A stretch of DNA of 64,000 nucleotides from Saccharomonospora amisosensis (GCF_011761185.1 NZ_JAAOYM010000001.1:4464001-4528000); one strand, 5' to 3'; shown: positions 16,785-26,167, numbered from the stretch's first letter. A program made the numbers and translations. Notes: generated from the letters alone by a model not told the origin.

Positions 16785-18079
16785 GCAGGGCCGCACCGCT
16801 GACGGTGCTGCTCGCGATCGTGTTCACCCTGCTCGGTATCACCCCGGTCGCTCCTGGCCGCGCGGCCGCCGAGGAACCGCTGCCTCCGAAACTCGATGTC
16901 GACGCGGCGCTGCGCGCCTTCGAGACTCAGCAGATCTACCGGGCGCCCGGCGCTGTCGCCTACTTCGACACCGAACTCATCCGGCGGGAACTGCCGCCGG
17001 ACATCCGGGTGCTCATCGCGCCCTTCACCGGCCCGGTCGAGGAAGGCGGAAACTACGCCAGCCACGACGAGCACTACGAGCAGGTGTACGACCAGCTCAT
17101 GCGGTGGAGCGAGCGGACGGGCAAGAAGTGGGTCAGGGTGGAGGGGTTGCGCGTCTCCTCCAGCGAGGGAGTCACCGCGAGCCCGAGCGACCTGACCGAG
17201 CTGCGCAGGGTGACCGCGTGGTACGACGTCACCGACTTGCTGTGGTTGGTGATCCGCCACGCCAAGGGCGTGCAGACCGGCAGCGGGTCGCCGGACCGTC
17301 CGAAGGCGCGGGTCGTGACCGCGACACCGCAGCAGCTCACCGAGCTGGAACGGCGGCTGCGCGATGACCCCGTCTACAACGCTCCCGGTCGCGAGGACCC
17401 GGTCGAGCTGTCGGTCGAGCGAATCCGCGAACGCACCGGCATGCGGGTGCGGGTGGCGGCGTTCCCGGTCGTCGATCCGAGTGAGCCGATGGTGGACTAC
17501 GCACGGCCGCTGGCGAAGCGGTTCCCCGGCGAGGTGGTGCTGGTGGCCCAGGGCGGCTGGCTGGAGGTAGCCGGTGCCCACCACCACGAACTGGTCTCCG
17601 CCCGCGACTACGCCTACGGCCGCTACGAGGGCGGCAGCTTCGAGCAGGGCATCACCATGACCGACCGGATCGGCACGGTGCTGTTGCGCGCCGACCAGCT
17701 GCTGACCGAGCATCCGTTCAGTCGCCCGCCACCGCGAACTTCGCGCCAGCTCATCGGAGCTCTCGCACCGTGGCTCGTCGGCGGGTCGGCCCTCGCGATC
17801 GGCGCGATCGCACTGCTGCGGGCACTGCTACGGCGAGCGCGGCAGGCAAGGGCGGACCGTGCCGCGCTACGCGAGGCAGGTGCCGAGGCTTTCGCCGAGA
17901 TCACCGAACTCGGCAGGCGACTGCTCGACGCCGACGGCGGTCGCGATGCTGCGGCGGCCGAGCGGCATGCCACCGCCACCACCCTGTTCGAGCAGGCGCA
18001 CACGGCCGGTGCCATGGCCGAGGTCCGCGACATCGCGATACAGGGGCAGCGGCTGCTGCGAGAGGAGCGGGGTTCGTGA
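16781..18079 (+). CDS. Exported membrane protein with two VYxAPG-type domains (unknown function)
   Basis: A 432-residue protein whose GTG overlaps the GNAT stop. A Sec signal or anchor at about 5-30 ends APGRAAAEEP. Two copies of one pattern follow: 43-82 (LRAFETQQIYRAPGAVAYFD, then IRVLIAPF) and 186-230 (LERRLRDDPVYNAPGREDPV, then MRVRVAAFPV). A membrane helix at 327-349 leads to a cytosolic helical tail rich in Ala/Arg. The chain therefore places the two repeats outside. I do not recognise a named family. The next gene encodes a third copy. No catalytic motif is obvious. Expression is coupled on both sides by GTGA overlaps. Confidence 0.78.
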   Translation: MSRAAPLTVLLAIVFTLLGITPVAPGRAAAEEPLPPKLDVDAALRAFETQQIYRAPGAVAYFDTELIRRELPPDIRVLIAPFTGPVEEGGNYASHDEHYEQVYDQLMRWSERTGKKWVRVEGLRVSSSEGVTASPSDLTELRRVTAWYDVTDLLWLVIRHAKGVQTGSGSPDRPKARVVTATPQQLTELERRLRDDPVYNAPGREDPVELSVERIRERTGMRVRVAAFPVVDPSEPMVDYARPLAKRFPGEVVLVAQGGWLEVAGAHHHELVSARDYAYGRYEGGSFEQGITMTDRIGTVLLRADQLLTEHPFSRPPPRTSRQLIGALAPWLVGGSALAIGAIALLRALLRRARQARADRAALREAGAEAFAEITELGRRLLDADGGRDAAAAERHATATTLFEQAHTAGAMAEVRDIAIQGQRLLREERGS

Positions 18080-18963
18080 CGAGGCGGATACCCGCATGGG
18101 GCTATGCAGCGCTACTCGGCGTCGTGGGGTTCCTGATCGTGTTCAAGCCGTGGCAACTGCCGAGCGAGCGGGCCCGCGAAGCGGCCCAGCACCTTCGCGA
18201 CAGCTCCGTCTACGTCGCGCCGGGCGCACCCGGACTGGTCGACCCGGTGCGGGCCCGCGAGGTGATCGGCGATCGGGCGATCGTCGTCGCGATCTTCGAC
18301 GACGAGCCACCGCGCGAGTACGCCGACGAGGAAGACCCGAGCCGGGCACTGTGCGACGAAATCGCCACGCTGGTGCCGACGAACCTGGTCATCGTCTTCT
18401 CCGCCGACGAAGGCGAGTACGCCAGCACCTACTGCGACGGACCAGCCTTCCCCGCGCCCACGCGCGGCGACGACTCCGCCGAGGACTTCTCCTTCAAAGT
18501 CATCCTCAAGGCAGAGGCCTCCTGGCAGTATCGCGTCACCGACACCGACCTCACCCCGGAGATCGAGGAGTACGCCCTCGCCTTCGATGCCGAAGCCGCC
18601 GAAGCGTACGGCGAGATTCCCCGGCGCGGCCCCGTGGACGACGTCACCGACGTCGGCCGGTTGCTGCTCACGGGTGCGGCAATGGTGTCGGCGACGGTGG
18701 TGCTGTTCCTGCTGCTGCGTGGGACCGCGCTGGCACTGCGCAACAGGGTCGGTGCCCGGGGCGCGGCCGCTCGCCGCCGCGCCGCCGTCGACGCGCGGCT
18801 GAACCGCCTCGCCGACCGCGTGCTGCACCCGGACGGGCCTGCTGACCCGGAACACGCCAAGGAGTACGTGCTCATCCTGCACGAGTTCCGCGAGGCGAGC
18901 GACGGTCCGCGGCTGGCGGAGTTGCAGTCGCGGATCACCGCGCTGGAAAGGCAGCTGCTGTGA
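18076..18963 (+). CDS. Membrane protein with one VYxAPG-type domain (unknown function)
   Basis: A 295-residue protein, GTG start overlapping the previous stop (GTGA). TM1 is at about 8-24. The extracytoplasmic part begins AAQHLRDSSVYVAPGAPGLVD and continues to AIVVAIFDDEPP, the same pattern as in the preceding protein. An acidic stretch with two Cys (SRALCDEI, STYCDGP) follows. A second helix at about 196-218 leads to a cytosolic helical tail (RAAVDARLNRLADRVLHPDG). Topology (signal/TM, exterior domain, TM, helical tail) mirrors that of the neighbour, so the two may form one membrane complex. Confidence 0.75.
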   Translation: MTRRIPAWGYAALLGVVGFLIVFKPWQLPSERAREAAQHLRDSSVYVAPGAPGLVDPVRAREVIGDRAIVVAIFDDEPPREYADEEDPSRALCDEIATLVPTNLVIVFSADEGEYASTYCDGPAFPAPTRGDDSAEDFSFKVILKAEASWQYRVTDTDLTPEIEEYALAFDAEAAEAYGEIPRRGPVDDVTDVGRLLLTGAAMVSATVVLFLLLRGTALALRNRVGARGAAARRRAAVDARLNRLADRVLHPDGPADPEHAKEYVLILHEFREASDGPRLAELQSRITALERQLL

Positions 18964-19307
18964 CCTGGCTGTGGCTCACCCTCACGGGCGTCGCGTTGGC
19001 CGCGGGCGCGGTGATCCCCGTGATACTGCACCGGCAGCCGCATCCCGGCAGGGCGGCGATCGCGGCGCGCTCCCGGTACCACCTGCTCGGCCACCACGTC
19101 GAGGTAACTGAGCCGGTCACCGACCCGGAGGCGGCGGCCCTGCTTCGCTCGGCCCGGGAGCGCTGGCACAGCGCGGGTGCCCTGCTCGCCTCGGCGAGGT
19201 CGCGCCAGGACTTCGAGCTGGCTCGGCGGGTGGCCGAGGAAGGGCTCTGCGACGTGACGCGAGCCTATGCCCTGCTAGGACTGCCGGAACCAGGTCAGCC
19301 GTGGTGA
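18960..19307 (+). CDS. Small membrane-anchored helical protein, third gene of the VYxAPG set
   Basis: A 115-residue protein whose GTG overlaps the previous stop (GTGA at 18960-18963). One N-terminal helix (about 2-22: TWLWLTLTGVALAAGAVIPVI) is followed by a mainly helical cytosolic part: PEAAALLRSARERWHSAGALLASARSRQDFELARRVAEEGL. This resembles the C-terminal tails of the two upstream proteins, which suggests the three associate through these helices. No family is recognised. It is convergent with glpD, 34 nt away. Confidence 0.72.
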   Translation: MTWLWLTLTGVALAAGAVIPVILHRQPHPGRAAIAARSRYHLLGHHVEVTEPVTDPEAAALLRSARERWHSAGALLASARSRQDFELARRVAEEGLCDVTRAYALLGLPEPGQPW

Positions 19308-19341
19308 GCAGGAGCCGGCCCAGCCGTACCGCGACGGGTAC

Positions 19342-21051
19342 TCAGCCCACCGGCTCGATGAGGTTGCCACGAGCCTCCGGTGCGGCCACCCGCCGCGCGT
19401 CCGCCGCCTCGTCGTCGGACTGGCTTTGCGACTCTCGCTCGGCCCTCACCCTCTCGCGATACAGCTCCACTTCCTTCGCCATGGTTTCCTGCGTCCAGCC
19501 CAGCACCCCGGATACGAGTTCGGCGACCTGCTCGGCGCAGTCCACGCCGCGGTGCGGGTACTCGATCGAGATGCGGGTCCTGCGCGCGAGCACGTCTTCC
19601 AGATGCAGCGCGCCCTCGTGACTGGCGGCGTACACCGCCTCGACGCGCAGGTAGTCCGGCGCGGCGTCAAGCGGGCGCAGCAGGTCGTGCCGCTCTTGCG
19701 CCAGTGCCAGCACCTCGTTGACCAGTGAACCGTAGCGATCGAGTAGATGCCGGACGCGGTACGGGTGCAGCCCGTGTGCCGCGGCGAGGTGGTCCGCCTG
19801 GTTGACAAGGGCGTGGTAGCCGTCGGCTCCCAACAGCGGCACCTTGTCGGTGATGGAGCCGCGAACGCGGCCAGGCAGATCCACCGAAGCCGCATCCACG
19901 GCGTCGGCGGCCATCACCCGATAGGTGGTGTACTTGCCGCCCGCGATCGCCACCAACCCCGGCGCCACCCTGGCCACCGCGTGCTCGCGCGACAGCTTGG
20001 AGGTCTCCTCGCTCTCACCCGCGAGCAGCGGCCGCAGTCCCGCGTAGACACCTTCGATGTCGTCGTGGGTCAGCGGCGTGGCCAGCACCTCGTTGACGTG
20101 GTCCAGGATGTAGTCGATGTCGGACCTGGTCGCGGCCGGATGCGCAAGGTCTAGGTGCCAGTCGGTGTCGGTGGTGCCGAGAATCCAGTGGTTTCGCCAC
20201 GGGATGACGAACAGCACGGACTTCTCGGTGCGCAGGATCAGACCTGTTTCGGACACGATGCGGTCGCGCGGCACCACGATGTGCACACCCTTGCTCGCCC
20301 GCACGCGGTACCGGCCACGGCTTCCGGACAGCCGCTGCAGTTCGTCGGTCCACACACCTGTGCAGTTGACGACGACGCCCGCGTTCACCTCGGTCTCCGC
20401 ACCGGTCTCGACATCTCGGACCTTCACGCCGGACACCCGGTCCGCCTCCCGAAGGAAGTCCACCACCTGGGTGGAGGTGCGCACCACCGCGCCGTAGTGC
20501 GCCGCCGTTCTGGCGACGGTCATCGTGTGCCTTGCATCGTCGGCCTGGCCATCGAAGTAGCGAATGCCGCCGATCAAGGCGTCGCGCTTGAGCGCTGGCA
20601 CCATCCGCAGCGCTCCGGCCTTGGTGAGGTGCTTCTGCCCAGGCACCGAACGGGCGCCGCCCATCGTGTCGTAGAGCAGCAGACCGGCAGCGGTGTAGGG
20701 CCGTTCCCACAGGCGGTGGCGCAACGGGTACAGGAAGCTCACCGGCTTCACCAGGTGCGGAGCCAGCCGGGTCAACATCAACTCCCGCTCCCGGAGTGCC
20801 TCGCGCACCAGGCCGAACTCCAGCTGTTCCAGGTAGCGCAACCCGCCGTGGAACATCTTGCTGGAGCGACTGGAAGTGCCCGAAGCCAGATCCCTGGCCT
20901 CCACGAGCGCGACGCGCAGCCCTCTGGTGGCCGCGTCGAGCGCTGTCCCCGCACCGACGACACCCCCGCCGATGACGACGAGGTCGAAGTCCTCCCTGCC
21001 CAGCCGCTCCCACGACTCAGCGCGGTTGGCGGGCCCCAATGACACGGTCAC
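19342..21051 (-). CDS. glpD: Aerobic glycerol-3-phosphate dehydrogenase
   Basis: A 569-residue membrane-associated flavoenzyme oxidising glycerol-3-phosphate to dihydroxyacetone phosphate and passing electrons to quinone. The FAD-binding GxGxxG lies in DLVVIGGGVVGAGTALDAATRG (about 23-44). Further motifs are SGTSSRSSKMFHGGLRYLEQ, RVRASKGVHIVVPRD, WRNHWILGTTDTDW and RPLLAG. The C-terminal domain (GlpO-like) is complete. The GTG start has a GAGGAGG Shine-Dalgarno. It is divergent from glpF-glpK across 276 nt that contain a GTACT-AGTAC palindrome. Confidence 0.95.
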   Translation of the reverse strand: MTVSLGPANRAESWERLGREDFDLVVIGGGVVGAGTALDAATRGLRVALVEARDLASGTSSRSSKMFHGGLRYLEQLEFGLVREALRERELMLTRLAPHLVKPVSFLYPLRHRLWERPYTAAGLLLYDTMGGARSVPGQKHLTKAGALRMVPALKRDALIGGIRYFDGQADDARHTMTVARTAAHYGAVVRTSTQVVDFLREADRVSGVKVRDVETGAETEVNAGVVVNCTGVWTDELQRLSGSRGRYRVRASKGVHIVVPRDRIVSETGLILRTEKSVLFVIPWRNHWILGTTDTDWHLDLAHPAATRSDIDYILDHVNEVLATPLTHDDIEGVYAGLRPLLAGESEETSKLSREHAVARVAPGLVAIAGGKYTTYRVMAADAVDAASVDLPGRVRGSITDKVPLLGADGYHALVNQADHLAAAHGLHPYRVRHLLDRYGSLVNEVLALAQERHDLLRPLDAAPDYLRVEAVYAASHEGALHLEDVLARRTRISIEYPHRGVDCAEQVAELVSGVLGWTQETMAKEVELYRERVRAERESQSQSDDEAADARRVAAPEARGNLIEPVG

Positions 21052-21180
21052 GCGTTCCTCCTCGCCACGGGTTTCGGGGCGTGGGGCATGGCAACCCCAC
21101 CTCTCAGCATGGCATGTCCCGCGCCGGACGGCGGCAGTTCGAAGGCGCGCTGATGGGACTCGACAACACGATGTTGATCT

Positions 21181-21193
21181 GTACTGTTAGTAC
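21181..21193. promoter_or_regulatory. GTACT-GTT-AGTAC palindrome, candidate glycerol operator
   Basis: A perfect 5+5 palindrome with a 3-nt centre in the relatively AT-rich middle of the glpD/glpF divergent region. No other repeat in that 276-nt region is as clear, and I see nothing else there beyond the glpF leader and its Shine-Dalgarno. The binding protein (GylR/IclR-like in other actinobacteria) is not encoded nearby. Confidence 0.45.
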
Positions 21194-21327
21194 TTCACGT
21201 CGCTGGAGGAGGTTTAGGCACGCACAGGTCGGCAAGTCTGTGTCGCCTGGCGTATCGCGGACCTCGCCAGGGACGCGTGCCCCGACGCAGGGGCGACGGG
21301 TGCCAAGCCACACATGGAGGTGTAGGC

Positions 21328-22281
21328 GTGAGTGAAAGGGCCTCCGGACAGCGAACCAGCGTCTTCTCCAGAATGCGTGCCACGACCGGCGGCGAGATGC
21401 TGGCGGAGTTCCTGGGCACGGCTGTCCTGATCATGTTCGGTACGGGATGTGTCGCGGTCGCGGTGGTGGGCCTGCCCGAGTCGGGGCGGCAGACTGTCGA
21501 CTTCGGTGCTGGCAACTGGTTGATCATCGCGTTCGGCTGGGCGCTGGCCGTCGTGTTCGGCGTCTACGTCGCGGGAGGCGTCAGTGGCGCGCACATCAAT
21601 CCCGCGGTCACGCTGGCGTTCGCCATCCGCAGGAAGTTCCCGTGGGCAAAGGTGGCGCCGTACTGGCTGGCGCAGGTCCTCGGCGCGTTCGCGGGAGCCG
21701 CGGTGGTCTACGCCGTGTACGGGCCCGCGATCAACGCGTTCAACAACACGCAGGGCATCGCGGACGGAGCGGACTCACTACCCACATTCTCGATCTTCGC
21801 GACGTTCCCCGCCGAGTACTTCGGCGGCACCTGGTGGGGTCCCTTCGTCGACCAGATCGTCGGTACCGCGCTGCTCGTCGGGGTGATCGCCGCACTGATC
21901 GACAACCGCAACCAGGCCCCGCTGAGCAACTTCGCCCCCTGGGTCATCGGCTTCGTCGTCGGCGCCATCGGGCTCAGCTTCGGAACCGGCGCAGGCTACG
22001 CCATCAACCCGGCGCGTGACCTCGGCCCTCGCTTCTTCACCTGGCTTGCAGGCTGGGGTGACACAGCGTTCCCCGGCAACGGTGATTGGTTCAGCAACTA
22101 CTGGTGGATACCGATAGCCGGGCCATTACTTGGCGGCGTCATCGGGGTGATCATCTACGACCTGTTCATCGGTCAAGTTCTCACGGCCAAGGAGACGGCG
22201 CCCGAGGTCGAGCCCTCACCGCCGCCGGGACGTGTCCCGGAGTCGGCGGAAAGCGGCACCACCACCTCCGCGTCGGACTAG
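21328..22281 (+). CDS. glpF: Glycerol uptake facilitator (aquaglyceroporin)
   Basis: A 317-residue MIP-family channel with six membrane helices. The two pore motifs are intact: AHINPAVTLAF and GYAINPARDLGPR. The Asp after the second NPA motif is the glycerol-conducting type rather than water-only. The loop between helices 3 and 4 is longer than in E. coli GlpF (GIADGADSLPTFSIF). The N- and C-terminal tails are hydrophilic and disordered. The GTG at 21328 has GGAGG 8 nt before it; an in-frame upstream start lacks one. glpK follows at 21 nt, forming the glycerol uptake and phosphorylation operon. Confidence 0.94.
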   Translation: MSERASGQRTSVFSRMRATTGGEMLAEFLGTAVLIMFGTGCVAVAVVGLPESGRQTVDFGAGNWLIIAFGWALAVVFGVYVAGGVSGAHINPAVTLAFAIRRKFPWAKVAPYWLAQVLGAFAGAAVVYAVYGPAINAFNNTQGIADGADSLPTFSIFATFPAEYFGGTWWGPFVDQIVGTALLVGVIAALIDNRNQAPLSNFAPWVIGFVVGAIGLSFGTGAGYAINPARDLGPRFFTWLAGWGDTAFPGNGDWFSNYWWIPIAGPLLGGVIGVIIYDLFIGQVLTAKETAPEVEPSPPPGRVPESAESGTTTSASD

Positions 22282-22302
22282 CGAAACGGGAGAAGGAGAC
22301 AG

Positions 22303-23817
22303 ATGGCTTCCTACGTGGCCGCCGTCGACCAGGGCACGACGTCGACAAGAACGATGATCTTCGATCACTCCGGCCAGGTCGTGGCTTCCGACCAGCGCGA
22401 GCACGAGCAGATCCTGCCGAAGGCGGGTTGGGTCGAGCACGACGCCGAGGAGATCTGGGCCAACACCAGGGCGACCGCCGCGGGCGCGCTCGCTGCCGCC
22501 GACCTCACCACGGCGGACATCGCCGCTGTCGGCATCACCAACCAACGCGAGACCACCCTGGTGTGGGATCGCAAGACAGGCAAACCGGTCTACAACGCGA
22601 TCGTGTGGCAGGACACCCGTACCGACCGGATCGTGAACGAGCTCGGCGCGGCGGGCGGCGGCCAGGAACGCTACCGCGACACGACCGGGTTGCCGCTGGC
22701 CACCTACTTCTCGGGGCCGAAAGTGAAGTGGATCCTCGACAACGTCGAGGGGGCACGGCAGCGCGCCGAGGCCGGTGACCTGCTGTTCGGCAACATGGAC
22801 ACCTGGCTGCTGTGGAACATGACCGGCGGGGTGGACGGTGGCATCCACGTCACCGACCCGACCAACGCGTCGCGGACGCTGCTGATGGACCTGGACACGC
22901 TGTCCTGGGACGCCGACATCGCCGCCGACATGGGCATCCCGCTCTCGATGTTGCCGACCATCCGGTCGTCCTCGGAGGAGTACGGCACCGTGCGCGAGCG
23001 AGGCGCATTCGGTGGGGTTCCGATCGCGGGAATCCTCGGTGACCAGCAGGCCGCGACGTTCGGCCAGGCCTGCCTGTCCCCCGGCGAGGCGAAGAACACC
23101 TACGGCACCGGCAACTTCGTGCTGCTCAACACCGGTACCGACAAGGTGATGTCGCAGAACGGGTTGCTCACCACGGTCTGCTACAAGATCGGGTCGAACG
23201 ACACCGTGTTCGCGCTGGAGGGCGCGATCGCGGTCACCGGCTCGCTCGTGCAGTGGTTGCGGGACAACCTCAACATGATCAGCTCCGCCGCCGAGATCGA
23301 GGAACACGCGCGGACGGTCGAGGACAACGGCGGCGCCTACTTCGTGCCCGCGTTCTCGGGGCTGTTCGCGCCCTACTGGCGATCCGACGCGCGTGGTGTC
23401 ATCGCCGGGTTGACCCGCTACGTCAACAAAGGGCACCTGGCCCGAGCGGTGCTGGAGGCGACAGCCTTCCAGACCCGCGAGGTGATCGACGCCATGAACG
23501 CCGACTCCGGTGTTCCGTTGAAGACACTCAAGGTGGACGGCGGCATGGTGGTCAACGACCTGCTCATGCAGTTCCAAGCCGACATCCTCGGCGTGTCGGT
23601 GATCCGCCCCAAGGTCAGCGAGACCACCGCGCTCGGGTCCGCGTACGCCGCCGGCCTGGCCGTCGGCTTCTGGGAGAGCGAGGACGACATCCGCACCAAC
23701 TGGGCCGAGGACAAGCGGTGGGAGCCCTCCATGGATGAGGCGCGCAGGGACCGCGAATACCGCAACTGGAAGAAGGCGGTGACCAAGACCTTCGACTGGG
23801 TCGAGTCGGAGGACTGA
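22303..23817 (+). CDS. glpK: Glycerol kinase
   Basis: A 504-residue FGGY kinase phosphorylating glycerol with ATP. Visible motifs are the phosphate-1 loop [77 protein letters not shown], and the C-terminal [21 protein letters not shown]. The ATG has a GGAGAAGGAGA Shine-Dalgarno. It traps glycerol entering through GlpF; GlpD then oxidises the product. A strong terminator hairpin follows 27 nt after the stop. Confidence 0.96.
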   Translation: MASYVAAVDQGTTSTRTMIFDHSGQVVASDQREHEQILPKAGWVEHDAEEIWANTRATAAGALAAADLTTADIAAVGITNQRETTLVWDRKTGKPVYNAIVWQDTRTDRIVNELGAAGGGQERYRDTTGLPLATYFSGPKVKWILDNVEGARQRAEAGDLLFGNMDTWLLWNMTGGVDGGIHVTDPTNASRTLLMDLDTLSWDADIAADMGIPLSMLPTIRSSSEEYGTVRERGAFGGVPIAGILGDQQAATFGQACLSPGEAKNTYGTGNFVLLNTGTDKVMSQNGLLTTVCYKIGSNDTVFALEGAIAVTGSLVQWLRDNLNMISSAAEIEEHARTVEDNGGAYFVPAFSGLFAPYWRSDARGVIAGLTRYVNKGHLARAVLEATAFQTREVIDAMNADSGVPLKTLKVDGGMVVNDLLMQFQADILGVSVIRPKVSETTALGSAYAAGLAVGFWESEDDIRTNWAEDKRWEPSMDEARRDREYRNWKKAVTKTFDWVESED

Positions 23818-23844
23818 CGGCCGCGACACCCGGCCTCGCCAGCG

Positions 23845-23886
23845 CTTGGGAGCGTCGCCGCCTTCCGCGGCAGCGACGCTCCCAAG
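23845..23886. terminator. Bidirectional terminator between glpK and VOC gene
   Basis: A perfect 14-bp stem (CTTGGGAGCGTCGC at 23845-23858, complement at 23873-23886) with a 14-nt loop lies between convergent genes. There is no U-tract, as is common in high-GC actinobacteria. Confidence 0.8.
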
Positions 23887-23902
23887 TCCGCTGCCCGGCG
23901 GT

Positions 23903-24688
23903 TCAGTCGGCGGACGCGGTCACCGAGATCAGCGAGAACGCCGCACCCTGGTTGTCCGTGACCGCGCTCATCCTGCCGTAGGGCGAGTCCTGCGGCGGCC
24001 GAAGCACACTGCCGCCGAGTTCACCGACTCGCGCCACCGCCACGTCGGTGTCGGTAACGCCGAAGTAGGCCATCCAGTGAGCGGGCACCTCGGCGGGCGT
24101 GTCCTCGGGCAGTTGCCCCAGCCCGCCGACCGCCTGCCCGCCGACCGTGAGTGTCGCGTAGGTGAACCCGCCCCCGGACATGTCGTCGAAGCCGTAGCCG
24201 AACACCTTGCCGTAGAAGTCCTTCGCGGCGGCGAAGTCGCGGGTCATGCACTCGTTCCAGATCAGCGCGGAGGGGGTGTCGGCCAACTCGACGCCGAGAG
24301 TGTCGCCCGCCTGCCACACCCCGAACACCGCACCGGTCGGGTCCGCCGCGACGGCCATCCTCCCCGCCGACATCACGTCCATCGGCTCCACCAGTAGTTG
24401 CCCACCCTCGGCGCTGATCGCGGCCGCCGTCTTGTCGACGTCCCCGGTGGCCAGGTATGTGGTCCACGCGGCAGGCATGTTCTCCTGTCCCGGCTGGGTA
24501 CCACCGATCCCGGCGACCAGCTTGCCGCCGACCGAACACATCAGGTAGTTACCCGCCTCATCACCGGTGTCGGCGAAATCCCACCCGAGCAGGGCGCCGT
24601 AGAAATCCATCGCCATCCTCGGATCGGGCACCGTCACATCGACCCAGCAGGGCGTTCCTTCCGGCCACGCCGTATCGCGAACAGTCAT
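23903..24688 (-). CDS. VOC-family protein with tandem glyoxalase-like domains
   Basis: A 261-residue protein with two vicinal-oxygen-chelate domains. The first (about 10-120) contains TPCWVDVTVPDPRMAMDFYGALLGWDF. The second (about 140-258) contains IWNECMTRDFAAAKDFYGKVFGYGFDDM, and both end with FGVWQ/FSLISV strands. Members of this architecture (hydroxylase/glyoxalase-like) have unknown or varied roles. The ATG at 24688 has GGAG 6 nt upstream; an 18-codon extension is possible. It is convergent with glpK and 81 nt downstream of lpdA on the same strand. Confidence 0.88.
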   Translation of the reverse strand: MTVRDTAWPEGTPCWVDVTVPDPRMAMDFYGALLGWDFADTGDEAGNYLMCSVGGKLVAGIGGTQPGQENMPAAWTTYLATGDVDKTAAAISAEGGQLLVEPMDVMSAGRMAVAADPTGAVFGVWQAGDTLGVELADTPSALIWNECMTRDFAAAKDFYGKVFGYGFDDMSGGGFTYATLTVGGQAVGGLGQLPEDTPAEVPAHWMAYFGVTDTDVAVARVGELGGSVLRPPQDSPYGRMSAVTDNQGAAFSLISVTASAD

Positions 24689-24769
24689 GTCGTACTCCAC
24701 TTCGTCATCGAACCCACTCGTGACGAGTGTCACGACAGGCACCGACGAAACCGTGGAGTGACCGATTCG

Positions 24770-26167
24770 TCAGTCCAGGTCGTCGTGACGCATGAGTTGC
24801 CGCCCCGCCTCCGTGATCGAGCCGGACAGCGACGGGTACACCGAGAACGTCAGTGCGAGATGCTCGACCGTCAACTGGTTCTGCACCGCCAGCGCGATGG
24901 GCAGGATCAGCTCGCTTGCCGTTGGCGCCACCACCACCCCGCCCACGACGACGCCCGTGGCGGGCCTGCAGAACAGCTTCACAAAGCCCTGTCGCAGCCC
25001 TTCCATCTTGGCGCGCGCGTTGGTCGCCAGCGGCAGCATGATGGTTCGCGCGGGCACCTCGCCGGTGTCGATCGCCTGCTGGCTGATCCCGACGGTGGCG
25101 ATCTCGGGGTGGGTGAACACGTTCGCGGCCACGGTACGCAGCCGGATCGGCGCGACGCCCTCGCCAAGGGCGTGCCACATCGCTATGCGGCCCTGCATGC
25201 TCGCCACCGACGCGAGCATCAGCACCCCGGTGCAGTCGCCCGCCGCGTACACCCCGGGCGCACTGGTACGCGAAACGCGGTCGACGGTGATGAAGCCGCC
25301 AGGGCCGGGCTCGATGCCGACACGCTCCAGCCCGATGTCGTTGGTGTTCGGCACCGAGCCCACCGTCATCAGCGCGTGGCTGGCCTCGATCTCCCTGCCG
25401 TCGGTGAGGTGAATGCGCACGCCCTTGTCCGTGCGGTCCACCCGGTCGGCCCTGGCGTGCTTGACCACGGTCGTGCCGCGCTGGGAGAACACCTCCTCCA
25501 GCACCGCGGCCGCGTCGGCGTCCTCGTGCGGCAGGACCCGGTCGCGGCTGGACACCACGGTGACCTTGACACCCATCTCGGTGTAGGCGGATGCGAACTC
25601 GGCGCCCGTGACACCGGACCCGATGACGGCAAGGTGCTCGGGTAGTTCGGGCAACTCGTACAGGTGCCGCCAGTCGAGGATGCGCTCACCGTCGGGAACC
25701 GCGCCGGGCAACACGCGCGGCGTGGCACCGGTGGCTATCAGGACGACATCGGCGTCGAGGATCTCCTCGTCACCGTCTGTGGTGGTGACCCCGACCTTGT
25801 GTGTTGCGAGCCCTGGCTCCTCGTCTCGGAAGCGGGCCGTACCCGTGATCACCCGCACGCCTTCCCGCTGCACGCGCGCTCGGATGTCGGCGGACTGGGC
25901 CAGCGCGAGACCGCGCACCCGGCCGTGCACGGTCGGCAGGTCGATGGCCGCCTGCCCGACGCCGATGCCCAGCTCGCGGAAGCCGTGCAGGCTGGCCCGC
26001 GCGCCGGAAGAGGCGATGAAGGTCTTGGAAGGAACGCAGTCGTAGAGCACGCAGGCGCCGCCAAGGCCGTCCCGCTCGACGACCGTGACGTCGGCTCCGT
26101 GCTGTGCCGCGACCAACGCGGCCTCGTAGCCTGCAGGCCCGCCGCCCATGATCACGATCTTGGTCAA
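24770..26167 (-). CDS. lpdA: LpdA-type NAD(P)H-quinone dehydrogenase flavoprotein
   Basis: A 465-residue pyridine-nucleotide disulfide oxidoreductase. FAD loop GGGPAGYEAALVA lies at 8-20, the second dinucleotide loop in VIGSGVTGAEFASAY, and the FAD ribityl motif in VYAAGDCTG. The C-terminal dimer domain ends AVYPSLSGSITEAGR. This C-terminal pattern and the overall sequence follow M. tuberculosis LpdA (Rv3303c), a quinone reductase, not true lipoamide dehydrogenase, because the catalytic His-x-x-x-x-Glu dyad is absent. Unlike my recollection of Rv3303c, the CxxxxC pair (Cys39, Cys44) is present. It starts with TTG after a GAGGAGGA Shine-Dalgarno. Confidence 0.9.
   Translation of the reverse strand: MTKIVIMGGGPAGYEAALVAAQHGADVTVVERDGLGGACVLYDCVPSKTFIASSGARASLHGFRELGIGVGQAAIDLPTVHGRVRGLALAQSADIRARVQREGVRVITGTARFRDEEPGLATHKVGVTTTDGDEEILDADVVLIATGATPRVLPGAVPDGERILDWRHLYELPELPEHLAVIGSGVTGAEFASAYTEMGVKVTVVSSRDRVLPHEDADAAAVLEEVFSQRGTTVVKHARADRVDRTDKGVRIHLTDGREIEASHALMTVGSVPNTNDIGLERVGIEPGPGGFITVDRVSRTSAPGVYAAGDCTGVLMLASVASMQGRIAMWHALGEGVAPIRLRTVAANVFTHPEIATVGISQQAIDTGEVPARTIMLPLATNARAKMEGLRQGFVKLFCRPATGVVVGGVVVAPTASELILPIALAVQNQLTVEHLALTFSVYPSLSGSITEAGRQLMRHDDLD

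Noticed and set aside
22216-23829. Open frame of 537 codons on the minus strand
   Set aside because: Exactly antisense to glpK. The translation is His/Arg/Gly-rich without motifs.
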